Of a DNA stretch of 64,000 nt, positions 26,014-34,791 are shown piece by piece (the first letter of the stretch is position 1; every line of letters starts with the position of its first letter). Below the pieces are notes generated by a model. It saw nothing but the letters and a program-made list of their open reading frames with translations, ran no database searches and was not told where the DNA came from. The translations under genes were made by a program, and so were the position numbers. The stretch is from Plantibacter elymi (nom. nud.) (lineage in GTDB: Bacteria; Actinomycetota; Actinomycetes; Actinomycetales; Microbacteriaceae), in contig NZ_FXWJ01000003.1 of assembly GCF_900177795.1 (NCBI RefSeq), positions 248,001-312,000 of the forward strand. Reading direction: 5' to 3'.

Positions 26014-27717
26014 ATGGACTTCGCATTCCTCGCCGTCGTCGCGGTGGTGACCATCGTCGCGGTGGCCCGCTTCGCGAACAAGCTGCGTGTGGCAGCCCCG
26101 CTCATCCTCGTCCTGGTCGGCCTCGCCCTCAGCTATCTGCCGTTCGTGCCGGACGTCGAGGTCAAGCCGGAGTGGATCCTCGCCGGGGTGCTGCCGCCGC
26201 TGCTCTACTCGGCTGCCGTCAACGTCCCGCTGGTCGACTTCCGCCGCAACCTCAAAGCGATCTCCGGGCTCTCGGTCGTCCTCGTCGTGGTGTCGTCGGT
26301 CCTCATCGGCTGGATCCTGTCGACGATCCTCCCCGACCTGAGCCTGGCCGCCGGCATCGCACTCGGTGCCGTCGTCAGCCCGACCGACGCGGTCGCCGCG
26401 ACCTCCATCGGTAAGCGACTGGGCATGCCGTCGCGCCTCGTGAGCGTCCTCGAGGGCGAAAGCCTCGTGAACGACGCCTCGGCCCTCGTCCTCCTGCGCT
26501 CCGCCATCGCCGCGACCGCCGGCACGGTCTCGTTGTGGGGTGTCCTTGGCGACTTCGCCTATGCCGTGGCGCTCGCGATCGCGATCGGGATCGTCGTCGG
26601 GTTCATCACGGTCCGGATCCGATCCCGCCTGGGCGACCCGGTCCTGACGACGGTCATCTCCTTCGCCGTGCCGTTCATCGCGTATCTGCCCGCCGAGCAC
26701 TTCCACGCCTCAGGCGTCCTGTCGGTCGTGGTCGCCGGACTCTACACCGGGCATCAGAGCGCGAAGTACTTCACCGCCCAGGACCGCATCAGCGAGCGCA
26801 TCAACTGGCGGACGACGCAGTTCCTCCTCGAGAACGGGGTGTTCCTGCTCATGGGGCTCGAGCTCGAGGCCATCGTCTCGCAGGTGGAGCAGGACGACCT
26901 CGGCATCTGGTCGTCGATCGGCCTCGGGTTGCTGACCGCCATCACCCTCATCGTCGTCCGCATCGTGTTCGTCGGTGTCCTCGTCTGGTCGTTGCGACGC
27001 GACGAACGGGAGGCCCTCGCCCGGCGGCCGAGACTGGAGCAGGTCTCCGCACGCCTCGAGGAGCATCCGACGGAGAACGCGCGATCGGCCAAGCGCAAGG
27101 CCGCCTTCTCGAGGTCGATCGCCCGGCGGAGCGCCGACCTGGACTTCCTGCAGCGCGAGGGACTCGGATGGCGGGGCGGCGCGGTACTCGCCTGGGCGGG
27201 GATGCGTGGTGTCGTCACGATCGCCGCCGCACAGTCGCTCCCACTCGACACCCCGTATCGGGCGGAGCTGGTGCTCATCGCGTTCACGGTCGCGATCGTC
27301 ACCCTCCTGCTCCAGGGCGGTTCCCTCCCGCTCGTCATCCGGCTGACCCGGGTCGGCGGGACGGACGAGCAGGCGGCGATGGCGGAGCTGGCCGGTCTCG
27401 TCGAGGAGATCTCGACCGTCGGCGTGGCCGCCCTCGACGACCCGCAGCTGCGAACGGACGGCGGGGAGCCGTTCGACTCCGCGGTCGTCGACCGGGTGCG
27501 CACGAGCAGCCTCATCCGCGTCGAGTCGGCAGCGGAACGGACCGATGCCGGCGTGGGCCCGCATGAGCAGTTCCGACAGCTGCGACGCCGAGTGCTCGAC
27601 GCCGAACGCGATGCGCTCCTCGATGCGCGGGCGACCGGCAGCTACTCCTCCGAGGTACTGGCGAAGGCACAGCGGATGCTGGACGTCGAGGAGTCACGCC
27701 TCGACGGCGCCGGCTGA
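26014..27717 (+). CDS. Na+/H+ antiporter, CPA1 family
   Basis: Integral membrane exchanger of 567 residues with about twelve hydrophobic segments in residues 1-420 and a soluble helical C-terminal tail of about 130 residues. GAVVSPTDAVAATSIGKRLG and EGESLVNDASALVL are the signature core helices; the Asp in LVNDASA is the expected ion-binding residue. The insert at about 320-370, rich in Arg and Lys, is cytoplasmic. It probably exports Na+ (or K+) in exchange for protons. The ATG at 26014 is six bases after TAGGCT (26002-26007), suggesting a leaderless message. It converges on rsrA. Confidence 0.92.
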   Translation: MDFAFLAVVAVVTIVAVARFANKLRVAAPLILVLVGLALSYLPFVPDVEVKPEWILAGVLPPLLYSAAVNVPLVDFRRNLKAISGLSVVLVVVSSVLIGWILSTILPDLSLAAGIALGAVVSPTDAVAATSIGKRLGMPSRLVSVLEGESLVNDASALVLLRSAIAATAGTVSLWGVLGDFAYAVALAIAIGIVVGFITVRIRSRLGDPVLTTVISFAVPFIAYLPAEHFHASGVLSVVVAGLYTGHQSAKYFTAQDRISERINWRTTQFLLENGVFLLMGLELEAIVSQVEQDDLGIWSSIGLGLLTAITLIVVRIVFVGVLVWSLRRDEREALARRPRLEQVSARLEEHPTENARSAKRKAAFSRSIARRSADLDFLQREGLGWRGGAVLAWAGMRGVVTIAAAQSLPLDTPYRAELVLIAFTVAIVTLLLQGGSLPLVIRLTRVGGTDEQAAMAELAGLVEEISTVGVAALDDPQLRTDGGEPFDSAVVDRVRTSSLIRVESAAERTDAGVGPHEQFRQLRRRVLDAERDALLDARATGSYSSEVLAKAQRMLDVEESRLDGAG

Positions 27718-27733
27718 TGCGGTCGGTCCGCCG

Positions 27734-27985
27734 TCAGGCGCTCTCGTGGGTGGCCTGGGTGGCCCGCAGCGACGCCAGGACCTGGTTCTTCAGGTCTTCG
27801 GGTGCCGTCTCCTTGCACGCCCGCTGGACGGCCTCGGTGAGGGTCTGGGCGACGAGCGCCTCGTTCTGACACTCCGGGCAGTTCGCGAGGTGCTCACGGA
27901 TGTCGGCCGCCTCGGTCGTGCACACCTCGTGACGGAGGTACTCCTCGAGGTCCTTCTTGGCCTTGTCGCAGCCGCAGTCGCTCAT
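27734..27985 (-). CDS. rsrA: Mycothiol-system zinc anti-sigma factor RsrA
   Basis: Redox-sensing anti-sigma factor of 83 residues that binds SigR when reduced and releases it on disulfide stress. The ZAS motif is complete: His32-x3-Cys36-x2-Cys39 (EHLANCPEC). Upstream Cys4 and Cys6 supply the remaining zinc or redox cysteines, and Cys22 is additional. Its ATG overlaps the sigR stop (ATGA), so the pair is translationally coupled and produced together. It occupies the same position relative to the sigma gene as in Streptomyces and mycobacteria. Confidence 0.94.
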   Translation of the reverse strand: MSDCGCDKAKKDLEEYLRHEVCTTEAADIREHLANCPECQNEALVAQTLTEAVQRACKETAPEDLKNQVLASLRATQATHESA

Positions 27986-28671
27986 TTCTTGCTCCCCTGC
28001 TTCGTCACGGTGAACCCCCGGGACTCGGCGTAGTCGGCCAACAGGTCGCGGAGGAGTCGTCGGCCACGGTGCAGACGACTCATCACGGTCCCGATGGGCG
28101 TTTTCATGATGTCGGCGATCTCCTGGTAGGCGAAGCCCTCCACGTCGGCGAGGTACACCGCGAGGCGGAAGTCCTCCGGGATGGCCTGCAACGCGTTCTT
28201 CACGTCGCTGTCCGGCAGGTGATCGATCGCTTCGGCCTCGGCGGAGCGGCTGGAGGTGGCGCTGATCGACTCGGCGCCGCCCAACTGCCAGTCCTCGAGG
28301 TCGTCGATGGTGCCCTGGTACGGCTCGCGCTGCTTCTTCCGATACGTGTTGATGTACGTGTTCGTGAGGATGCGGTAGAGCCACGCCTTGAGGTTGGTGC
28401 CCTGTTCGAACTGCGCGAACGCGGCGAAGGCCTTCACGAACGTCTCCTGGACGAGGTCCTGGGCGTCCGACGGGTTCTTCGTCATGCGCATGGCAGCGCC
28501 GTACAGCTGATCGATGAACGGCAGTGCCTGTGCTTCGAACAGTGATCGGGGGTCCGGCTCGGCCGGAAGGGCTTCTGGGTCGACGGAGGTCATCACCGGC
28601 CAGTCTACGGCCAGCGCCAGACGGCCGTGATCGGCCTCCGTCACCGGTCGTTCCAGTACCGCTGTGGACAT
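27982..28671 (-). CDS. sigR: ECF sigma factor SigR/SigH (thiol-oxidative stress)
   Basis: RNA polymerase sigma factor of 229 residues. Region 2 (about 60-120) reads [17 protein letters not shown], then [22 protein letters not shown]. Region 4 (about 165-215) reads [20 protein letters not shown], then [20 protein letters not shown]. The ATG at 28671 has AAGGAGG at the right distance. A second in-frame ATG at 28593 would give a form 26 residues shorter without a clear ribosome site. Streptomyces sigR also makes two isoforms, so this may matter. A sigma-R-type promoter lies at 28710-28735, implying autoregulation. It controls the mycothiol/thioredoxin response in relatives. Confidence 0.95.
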   Translation of the reverse strand: MSTAVLERPVTEADHGRLALAVDWPVMTSVDPEALPAEPDPRSLFEAQALPFIDQLYGAAMRMTKNPSDAQDLVQETFVKAFAAFAQFEQGTNLKAWLYRILTNTYINTYRKKQREPYQGTIDDLEDWQLGGAESISATSSRSAEAEAIDHLPDSDVKNALQAIPEDFRLAVYLADVEGFAYQEIADIMKTPIGTVMSRLHRGRRLLRDLLADYAESRGFTVTKQGSKK

Positions 28672-28709
28672 CCGCTCCTCCTTCTGCTCTCGACCCCGAC
28701 TACTGTTGG

Positions 28710-28735
28710 AACCAATGTTGACCAATCCGTATTCC
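28710..28735 (-). promoter_or_regulatory. Autoregulatory sigma-R promoter of sigR-rsrA
   Basis: On the minus strand GGAAT (28735-28731) and GTT (28712-28710) are separated by exactly 18 bases. The predicted transcript start is about 30 bases before the sigR ATG. The element lies inside the first codons of aroA on the other strand. Confidence 0.8.
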
Positions 28736-30064
28736 GCACCAGATTTCGACGTGTACGGCGATGCCGAACCCGAGCACGACGACGCAGCCTGGCCGGCGCC
28801 CGTCGCGGGCGGTCCGGTCGATGCGACCGTCTCGCTCCCGGGCTCGAAGTCGCTCACGAACCGCGAGCTCGTCCTGGCCGCTCTGGCCGACGGGCCCTCC
28901 CTCCTGCGCGCCCCGCTCCACTCGATGGACAGCACCAACATGGTCGAGGCGCTGCGCGCACTCGGGACCACCATCGTCGAGCGACCGGCGTCGGGTGCGT
29001 TCGGCAAGGACTGGCTCGTCACGCCGGGCGAGCTGTTCGGCAGCACGACCGTCGAATGCGGGCTCGCCGGCACCGTCATGCGGTTCGTCCCGCCGCTGGC
29101 CGCCCTCGCCCTCGGGCCGACCGTCTTCGACGCCGACCCCTCGGCCAGGAACCGGCCGATGGCCACCATGATCGGCTCGCTCCAGGCGCTCGGCGTCGAC
29201 ATCAGCGACGACGGCCGGAAGGCGCTCCCCTTCACGGTGCACGGCACGGGCACGGTCACGGGTGGCAAGCTCACGATCGACGCGTCGTCGTCGAGCCAGT
29301 TCGTGTCCGGCCTCCTGTTGGCCGCAGCCCGCTTCGAGCAGGGCCTCCACCTCGTCCACGAGGGCGAGCGTCTGCCGAGCCTGCCGCACATCGAGATGAC
29401 CATCGCGGCCCTCGCGGCCCGAGGGGTCACCGTCGAACAACCCGCCGTCGGTGAGTGGGTCGTCGCCCCCGGCACGATCGCCGCGCTCGACGTCGACCTC
29501 GAGCCCGACCTCTCCAACGCCGCACCGTTCCTCGCTGCGGCGCTCGTCACCGGCGGGAGCGTCACGCTCCGCGGCTGGCCCGCCTCCACCACCCAGGTCG
29601 GTGCCGACCTGGCGGACCTCCTGCCCCGCTTCGGCGCGACGGTCACCCTGGACGGCGACCGCCTCACCGTCACCGGCGGCGAACGGATCACCGCGGTCGA
29701 TCTCGACCTGACCACCGGCGGCGAGCTCGCGCCCGCCCTCACCGCGCTCGCAGCACTCGCCGACGGACCGTCGACCATCACGGGCATCGGGCACATCCGT
29801 CACCACGAGACCGACCGCCTCGCGGCCCTCGCGACGGAGATCAACAAGCTCGGGGGCGCCGTCACGGAGCTGCCGGACGGTCTCCGCATCGAGCCGCGCC
29901 CCCTCCACGGCGGCGAGTGGTCGAGCTACCACGACCACCGCATGGCGACCACGGGAGCGATCCTCGGTCTCGTCGTGCCCGGGGTCACCATCGAGAACGT
30001 CGCCACGACCGCGAAGACGCTCCCACAGTTCACCGAACTGTGGCACGCGATGCTCGGAGGCTGA
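28715..30064 (+). CDS. aroA: 3-phosphoshikimate 1-carboxyvinyltransferase (EPSP synthase)
   Basis: Shikimate-pathway enzyme of 449 residues that joins phosphoenolpyruvate to shikimate-3-phosphate. Motifs are [17 protein letters not shown] (N-terminal phosphate-binding), [16 protein letters not shown] (family NAGTAxR), [12 protein letters not shown] and [13 protein letters not shown]. It is of the class with an Ala in the NAG-type loop, so normal sensitivity rather than a resistant form; this is by eye only. The ATG at 28715 gives the acidic N-terminus seen in actinobacterial AroA. Its 5' end overlaps the sigR promoter on the opposite strand. rsgA follows four bases after its stop. Confidence 0.95.
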   Translation: MLTNPYSAPDFDVYGDAEPEHDDAAWPAPVAGGPVDATVSLPGSKSLTNRELVLAALADGPSLLRAPLHSMDSTNMVEALRALGTTIVERPASGAFGKDWLVTPGELFGSTTVECGLAGTVMRFVPPLAALALGPTVFDADPSARNRPMATMIGSLQALGVDISDDGRKALPFTVHGTGTVTGGKLTIDASSSSQFVSGLLLAAARFEQGLHLVHEGERLPSLPHIEMTIAALAARGVTVEQPAVGEWVVAPGTIAALDVDLEPDLSNAAPFLAAALVTGGSVTLRGWPASTTQVGADLADLLPRFGATVTLDGDRLTVTGGERITAVDLDLTTGGELAPALTALAALADGPSTITGIGHIRHHETDRLAALATEINKLGGAVTELPDGLRIEPRPLHGGEWSSYHDHRMATTGAILGLVVPGVTIENVATTAKTLPQFTELWHAMLGG

Positions 30065-30068
30065 GCCG

Positions 30069-31130
30069 ATGAGCTGGTGGGACGACGGCGTCGACGACGA
30101 CGAGCCGGAACTCGACGAGTCGAGCATCAGGATGCGGCCGAACCCGAAGGCGAACCGCCCACGGACGAAGACGCGGCCCGAGCACCTCGATGCACTGACC
30201 GCACGCGTCCTCGCGGTCGACCGCGGTCGCTACACCGTGCTCCTCGACGAGGGCACGCCCGAGGAGCGCGTCCTGACGTCGACACGCGCTCGTGAACTCC
30301 GCAAGCAGGCCATCGTGACCGGCGACCGGGTCGATGTCGTCGGCGACACCTCGGGGGCCGAGGGCACGCTGTCGCGCATCGTGCGGATCGTGCCGCGCAC
30401 GACGCTGCTCCGCCGCAGTGGCGACGACACCGACGCCATGGAGCGCGTCGTCGTCGCCAACGCCGACCAGATGCTCATCGTCGTGGCCGCCGCGAACCCC
30501 GAGCCTCGGGCCCGACTCGTCGACCGCTACCTCGTCGCCGCCTACGACGCGGGCATCACCCCGATCCTCTGCATCACGAAGACGGACCTCCAAGACCCCG
30601 ACGAGTTCCTCGCGAACTTCGCCGGGCTCGGCCTGCGCGTGTTCCGCAGCCGGGAGGACGACGTCCCCCTCGCCGAGATCACCGAGGCCCTCATCGGCCA
30701 CGACACGGTCTTCGTCGGCCACTCGGGCGTCGGCAAGTCCACCCTCGTCAACGCCCTCGTCCCGACCGCTGAGCGCGCCACCGGGCATGTGAACGTCGTC
30801 ACCGGGCGTGGCCGCCACACCTCCTCGTCGACCGTCTCGCTGCGCATCGAGGCGCCCGGAGGATCCGGCTGGGTCATCGACACCCCGGGCGTCCGCTCGT
30901 TCGGTCTCGGACACGTCGACACCGCCAACATCCTGAAGTCGTTCACCGACCTCGCCGAGATCGCGCTCGAGTGCCCACGTGGCTGCACCCATCTGCCCGA
31001 CGCCCCCGACTGCGCGATCATCGAGGCCGTCGCCGAGGGACGGCTCGGGGAGAACGGCCCAGCACGCCTCGACTCGCTCCAGCGGCTGCTGGGCACCTTC
31101 GCCACGATCAAAGCCGACCAGTACTCCTGA
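30069..31130 (+). CDS. rsgA: Ribosome small subunit-dependent GTPase A
   Basis: Circularly permuted GTPase of 353 residues that assists late 30S subunit maturation. An OB-like N-terminal domain covers about 40-120. The GTPase motifs appear in permuted order: TKTD (G4, about 176), GHSGVGKST (G1, about 220), then DTPG (G3, about 276). The C-terminal zinc finger has Cys-x4-Cys-x-His-x6-Cys (CPRGCTHLPDAPDC). The acidic N-terminal extension MSWWDDGVDDDEPEL is typical of actinobacterial members. It is in an operon with aroA, as in mycobacteria. Confidence 0.94.
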   Translation: MSWWDDGVDDDEPELDESSIRMRPNPKANRPRTKTRPEHLDALTARVLAVDRGRYTVLLDEGTPEERVLTSTRARELRKQAIVTGDRVDVVGDTSGAEGTLSRIVRIVPRTTLLRRSGDDTDAMERVVVANADQMLIVVAAANPEPRARLVDRYLVAAYDAGITPILCITKTDLQDPDEFLANFAGLGLRVFRSREDDVPLAEITEALIGHDTVFVGHSGVGKSTLVNALVPTAERATGHVNVVTGRGRHTSSSTVSLRIEAPGGSGWVIDTPGVRSFGLGHVDTANILKSFTDLAEIALECPRGCTHLPDAPDCAIIEAVAEGRLGENGPARLDSLQRLLGTFATIKADQYS

Positions 31131-31143
31131 CTAGGCTTGGGGT

Positions 31144-31623
31144 ATGCTTGAAGCACTCCGTCTCTCCGCCGGCGACCCGGCCCCCGCGTTCACCCTCATC
31201 GACCAGGACGGCACCAGCGTGTCCCTGGCCGACTTCGCCGGACGTCGGGTGATCCTCTACTTCTACCCCGCCGCGATGACGCCCGGCTGCACCACCCAGG
31301 CGTGCGACTTCCGCGACAACCTCGCATCGCTCGGCGGTGCCGGGTACGTGGTGCTCGGCGTTTCGAAGGACTCCGTCGAGAAACTCAAGGCCTTCCAGGA
31401 GGAGGACGGGCTCACGTTCCCGCTCCTCAGCGACCCGGAGCTGACGGTCCACCAGGCGTACGGAGCCTACGGTGAGAAGAACTCGTACGGACGCATCGTC
31501 ACGGGAGTCCTCCGCTCCACGTTCGTCATCGACGAGACCGGCACCCTCACCCTCGCCCGGTACAACGTCAAGGCCACGGGCCACGTGAAGAGCCTCCGCA
31601 AGGCGCTCGGCCTCGACGCCTGA
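31144..31623 (+). CDS. bcp: Thiol peroxidase, Bcp/PrxQ family
   Basis: Peroxiredoxin of 159 residues that reduces H2O2 and organic hydroperoxides with thioredoxin-like donors. The active site TPGCTTQAC has peroxidatic Cys49 and resolving Cys54 (the CxxxxC form), preceded by the FYPAAMTPGC strand and followed by FRDNL. The ATG at 31144 lies six bases after TAGGCT (31132-31137), so it likely has its own leaderless promoter although it follows rsgA by 13 bases. It sits close to sigR but has no sigma-R-type promoter that I can see. Confidence 0.93.
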   Translation: MLEALRLSAGDPAPAFTLIDQDGTSVSLADFAGRRVILYFYPAAMTPGCTTQACDFRDNLASLGGAGYVVLGVSKDSVEKLKAFQEEDGLTFPLLSDPELTVHQAYGAYGEKNSYGRIVTGVLRSTFVIDETGTLTLARYNVKATGHVKSLRKALGLDA

Positions 31624-31661
31624 CGCGTCACGGCCGGACCGTCACGACCGACGCGTCGCGC

Positions 31662-32096
31662 TCAGATCTCGCGTCGGGTCACGGCGGCGACCGCCGGCGT
31701 GAACAGGAGCCCGAGGACGGCCAGCGACGGCAGCAGCAGGAACCACCCGATCGCGGGTTGCGCGAAGACCCCCTGGAACGCGCCGACGGCGACGGCGATC
31801 TGCACGAGCTGCCAGGTGACCGCTCCCCCGCGGATCCAGCTTCGTCCGCGGATCGCGCCGAGGGCGAGCGCCGTGACGAACGCCGTGGCGATGAGCAGGA
31901 TGACGAAGATCGCCAGTGCGCTCGTGAACGAGGCCGGCGTCGCCGCGACCAGCTCGAAGAGGAACCAGGCCGAGAGCCCGATCATGAGCAGCGCCTCGGC
32001 GACGAGCAAGACGATGAAGGCCAGCACCGCGGGCTGACGATGCCTCTCCGGGTTCGGAGCGGAGGCGGCGTTTCGATCGGTACTCACAGGGTTCAC
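31662..32096 (-). CDS. Four-TM membrane protein of unknown function
   Basis: Membrane protein of about 144 residues with four hydrophobic segments (about 25-45, 57-80, 95-112, 117-135), a hydrophilic N-terminus and a short basic C-terminus (VTRREI). I do not recognise the family; similar small four-TM proteins are common in Actinobacteria. The GTG at 32096 is the probable start; a second GTG lies four codons in. It converges on bcp and is divergent from whiB1, sharing an AT-rich intergenic stretch. Confidence 0.7.
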   Translation of the reverse strand: MNPVSTDRNAASAPNPERHRQPAVLAFIVLLVAEALLMIGLSAWFLFELVAATPASFTSALAIFVILLIATAFVTALALGAIRGRSWIRGGAVTWQLVQIAVAVGAFQGVFAQPAIGWFLLLPSLAVLGLLFTPAVAAVTRREI

Positions 32097-32102
32097 CCAA
32101 AC

Positions 32103-32133
32103 TTGACTATTGATTTGCTCTTACCGATATGAA
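32103..32133 (+). promoter_or_regulatory. Candidate whiB1 promoter in an AT-rich island
   Basis: TTGACT at 32103-32108 is followed 17-19 bases later by GATATG/TATGAA (32126-32133). This would give a whiB1 leader of about 140 bases, ending in a strong AAAAGGAG ribosome site. Confidence 0.5.
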
Positions 32134-32280
32134 ACCATGTTTGAGGCCGACATGAGGTCCACGAGGGTGTGGACAGATCCCGAATCCCGGACGATCATCC
32201 CCCTCGCATTTCGGCTTTCGCTTCCCGAGACCCCTCACTCGGTTGAAGAAATCTCACCATGCAATAAAAGGAGCTCCCCT

Positions 32281-32529
32281 ATGGATTGGCGCGATAAAGC
32301 TGCCTGCCTGACCGTCGACCCGGAATTGTTCTTCCCGGTCGGGAACACCGGTCCGGCGGTCGATCAGATCGACAAGGCGAAGGCCGTGTGCGCCACCTGC
32401 AGTGTCACGGAGCTGTGCCTCCAGTACGCGCTCGAGACCGGTCAGGACTCCGGCGTGTGGGGCGGCCTCAGCGAAGACGAGCGTCGCGCCCTCAAGCGTC
32501 GCGCGGCTCGCGCCCGCCGCGCCTCCTAG
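32281..32529 (+). CDS. whiB1: WhiB-family iron-sulfur transcription factor, WhiB1-like
   Basis: Transcription factor of 82 residues with a [4Fe-4S] cluster. The four cluster ligands are Cys9, Cys37, Cys40 and Cys46, the same spacing as M. tuberculosis WhiB1. GVWGG and the basic tail ERRALKRRAARARR form the sigma-factor and DNA-binding part. WhiB1 is essential and NO-sensitive in mycobacteria and binds the primary sigma factor. A strong AAAAGGAG lies seven bases before the ATG. Its neighbour pdtaS is also adjacent to whiB1 in mycobacteria, supporting orthology. Confidence 0.95.
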   Translation: MDWRDKAACLTVDPELFFPVGNTGPAVDQIDKAKAVCATCSVTELCLQYALETGQDSGVWGGLSEDERRALKRRAARARRAS

Positions 32530-32537
32530 TCGCAGAC

Positions 32538-32572
32538 GAGAACCCCGGGTGCCGAACGGCCCCGGGGTTCTC
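32538..32572. terminator. Bidirectional hairpin between whiB1 and pdtaS
   Basis: Twelve-base perfect stem GAGAACCCCGGG / CCCGGGGTTCTC with an 11-base loop. GCAGAC / GTCTGC (32532-32537, 32577-32582) extends the base of the stem. It lies between convergent genes. Confidence 0.8.
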
Positions 32573-32606
32573 GCATGTCTGCGGCCGTTGGCGACGGACC
32601 AGGACC

Positions 32607-34106
32607 TCAGCTCTTGGCGACCCAGCGCATCGGGATCGCGATCGTGACCTCGGTTCCGCTCCCCATGAGCGTGTGCCAGTCGATCGTCCCGCCCAGCTCG
32701 CCCTGGATGAGCGTGCGCACGATCTGCGTGCCGAGACCGGACCCGACCTTCCCCTCCGGGAGCCCAACGCCGTTGTCGCGGACCTGCACGCTCAGCAGTT
32801 CGTCCGTGCGGTCGGCCGTGATCTCCACGTCGCCGTCACGGCCGTTGAGGCCGTGCTCCACCGCATTGGTGACGAGTTCGGTGAGCGCGAGGGCGAGTGG
32901 CGTCGCGTACTCGCTCGGGAGCACGCCGAAGGAGCCGGAGGACTTCGGGCGGACCGTGGTGTTGTGCGAGCTCGCCACTTCGGCGATGAGCAGGAGCACG
33001 CGCTCGAAGACCTCGTCGAAGTCGACGTTCTGATTGAGCCCCTCGGACAGCGTGTCGTGCACGACCGCGATGGCGGCCACGCGCCGCATGGCCTGTGTGA
33101 GGGCGTCGTGGGCGTCCTCCGAGTGCGTCCGCCTGGCCTGGATCCGCAGGAGCGATGCGACGGTCTGGAGGTTGTTCTTCACCCGGTGGTGGATCTCGCG
33201 GATCGTCGCGTCCTTGGTGATGAGTTCCTGCTCCTGGTGACGCAGTTCGCTGACGTCGCGGCAGAGCACGATCGCACCCACCCGCTCGCCCCGGCTGCGC
33301 AACGGGATCGCCCGGAGGGAGACCGTCACGCCCTTGTCCTCGATGTCGGTCCGCCAGGGCGCCCGACCGGTGACGACGAGTGGCAGCGATTCGTCGACGG
33401 TGACGGTCCCGGTCCCGGAGAGCAGATGGGTCGTGACGTCCGCGAGCGACTCGCCCTCGAGTTCCTCGGCGAATCCGATCCGGTTGAAGGCCGAGAGCGC
33501 GTTGGGGCTGGCGAAGGTGACGGTGCCGTCGACATCGAGACGGATCAGGCCGTCGCTCGCGCGCGGCGCGCCCCGGCGTGGTCCGGTCGGCGCTCCGAGA
33601 TCGGGGAAGTCGCCCACTGCGATCATCTCGAACAGGTCACTCGCGCAGTCGTTGAAGGTGAGTTCCTGGCGGCTCGGCGTACGGGCCTCACCGAGATTGG
33701 TGTGGCGGGTGATGACCGCGATCGGTCCGTCGGCATTGGTCGTCTCGGTCGGCGATATCCGCCGGGCGACGGGCACTGCACGAACCCTGGTCGGGGTCTC
33801 CTCGTACCAGTCCGGCGCGGACGACTCGATGATCCGTCCGCTCTCGAAACAGTCGGTGACCTGCTTACGCCATTCCTGCTTGATGGATTGGCCGACGAAG
33901 TCGCGATAGAAGAGTGTCGCGGCACTCGACGGACGCGAATGCGCGACCGCTATGAAACTGCCGGAATCCGTCGGTACCCAGATGACGATATCGGCGAACG
34001 CCAGATCCGCGAGGAGTTGGCTGTCCGCGAGCAGCATGTGCAGCCACTCCACGTCGGCCGCACTGGAGCGGCCCTGGGCGAGAACGAGATCACTGAGCGT
34101 CGACAC
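32607..34106 (-). CDS. pdtaS: Cytoplasmic sensor histidine kinase PdtaS
   Basis: Soluble HisKA_2-type kinase of 499 residues. A GAF-like sensor domain (about 1-160) and a PAS domain (about 185-290) precede IREIHHRVKNNLQ, with the phospho-acceptor His306. The ATPase domain (about 385-495) has LTELVTNAVEHG and DNGVGLPEGKVGSGLGTQIV. In M. tuberculosis PdtaS signals to the RNA-binding antiterminator PdtaR in nutrient, copper and NO responses; no pdtaR lies in this window. The GTG at 34106 is six bases after TAGACT (34113-34118) with no Shine-Dalgarno sequence, indicating a leaderless GTG start. Confidence 0.93.
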   Translation of the reverse strand: MSTLSDLVLAQGRSSAADVEWLHMLLADSQLLADLAFADIVIWVPTDSGSFIAVAHSRPSSAATLFYRDFVGQSIKQEWRKQVTDCFESGRIIESSAPDWYEETPTRVRAVPVARRISPTETTNADGPIAVITRHTNLGEARTPSRQELTFNDCASDLFEMIAVGDFPDLGAPTGPRRGAPRASDGLIRLDVDGTVTFASPNALSAFNRIGFAEELEGESLADVTTHLLSGTGTVTVDESLPLVVTGRAPWRTDIEDKGVTVSLRAIPLRSRGERVGAIVLCRDVSELRHQEQELITKDATIREIHHRVKNNLQTVASLLRIQARRTHSEDAHDALTQAMRRVAAIAVVHDTLSEGLNQNVDFDEVFERVLLLIAEVASSHNTTVRPKSSGSFGVLPSEYATPLALALTELVTNAVEHGLNGRDGDVEITADRTDELLSVQVRDNGVGLPEGKVGSGLGTQIVRTLIQGELGGTIDWHTLMGSGTEVTIAIPMRWVAKS

Positions 34107-34190
34107 GATTCCAGTCTAGGCTCGGCCGGCCGACACCGAGTGCGCCGGGCGTGCCCCGATGACCACTGGCAGGGCAGGCATGGAACGGCG

Positions 34191-34229
34191 ACGGCGCTCA
34201 GCGGCCCGTGGGGGGCCACTGAGCGCCGT
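34191..34229. terminator. Hairpin after lsr2
   Basis: Eleven-base stem ACGGCGCTCAG / CTGAGCGCCGT (34191-34201, 34219-34229) with further GC pairing in the loop. It lies 18 bases beyond the lsr2 stop. Confidence 0.75.
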
Positions 34230-34246
34230 CGCCGGACGTGACTGTG

Positions 34247-34582
34247 TCAGTTGGCTGCGCGGTAAGCGTCCTGGACCGCCTGGGGGATGCGTCCGCGCGA
34301 CGACACGGCGTGCCCGTTCTTCGCGGCCCACTCGCGGATCGCGGCGAGGTTCTCGGCGCTGTTGCGGGTGCTGGTGCTCGAGGTGCGGCGCCCACGCTTG
34401 ACCGGGCGTCCGGCTCCGATGTAGGGCTTCAGCGACTCGCGGAGATTGTTCGCATTGTCTGCACCGAGATCGATCTCGTATTCGGTTCCGTCGATCGCGA
34501 ACCGGACGGTCTCTCCTGCACCAGAAGCGAGTTCGCTGCCGTCGAGATCGTCGATGTATGTGGTGATGACTTTCTGAGCCAT
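34247..34582 (-). CDS. lsr2: Lsr2-family nucleoid-associated protein
   Basis: Histone-like silencer of 111 residues, functional analogue of H-NS, that binds AT-rich DNA in the minor groove. The N-terminal dimerisation domain (about 1-60) reads [15 protein letters not shown] and the [14 protein letters not shown] strand. A basic linker [13 protein letters not shown] follows, then the C-terminal DNA-binding domain with the AT-hook-like RGR at residues 96-98 (SSRGRIP). GGAGGACC precedes the ATG. The region upstream is unusually AT-rich, consistent with autoregulation. Confidence 0.95.
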   Translation of the reverse strand: MAQKVITTYIDDLDGSELASGAGETVRFAIDGTEYEIDLGADNANNLRESLKPYIGAGRPVKRGRRTSSTSTRNSAENLAAIREWAAKNGHAVSSRGRIPQAVQDAYRAAN

Positions 34583-34791
34583 GGGGGGTCCTCCTGAAGA
34601 TATCCGTGGTGAGTCCGACGGTTATCCGATCATATCGAACCTCACCAAGCGAATCTGAATACCGACACGATACCGGAGTAATTCATCACCCAACGGATAG
34701 CGATGCATCGGAGAAGAATGCAGATGCATATATCGGCGAGCAAATGCATATTCGGTTGATCACCCAATTGTATTGAGTGACTCCGTCGAGA
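34583..34791. promoter_or_regulatory. AT-rich lsr2 upstream region with three ATGCAT sites
   Basis: This gap is visibly the most AT-rich part of the window. ATGCAT occurs at 34703-34708, 34724-34729 and 34744-34749, spaced 21 and 20 bases apart (about two helical turns). A TATGAT-like -10 for lsr2 lies near 34634. The composition and spacing suit cooperative binding by Lsr2 itself. Confidence 0.5.

Noticed and set aside
21936-26105. A 1389-codon open frame on the minus strand opposite kgd
   Set aside because: It mirrors the codon structure of kgd in high-GC DNA, is Val/Asp/Arg/Glu-rich without any domain, and has no conserved start context.
34731-34760. A short coding gene in the AT-rich gap upstream of lsr2
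   Set aside because: No frame with a ribosome site and sensible length; the composition suits a regulatory region.
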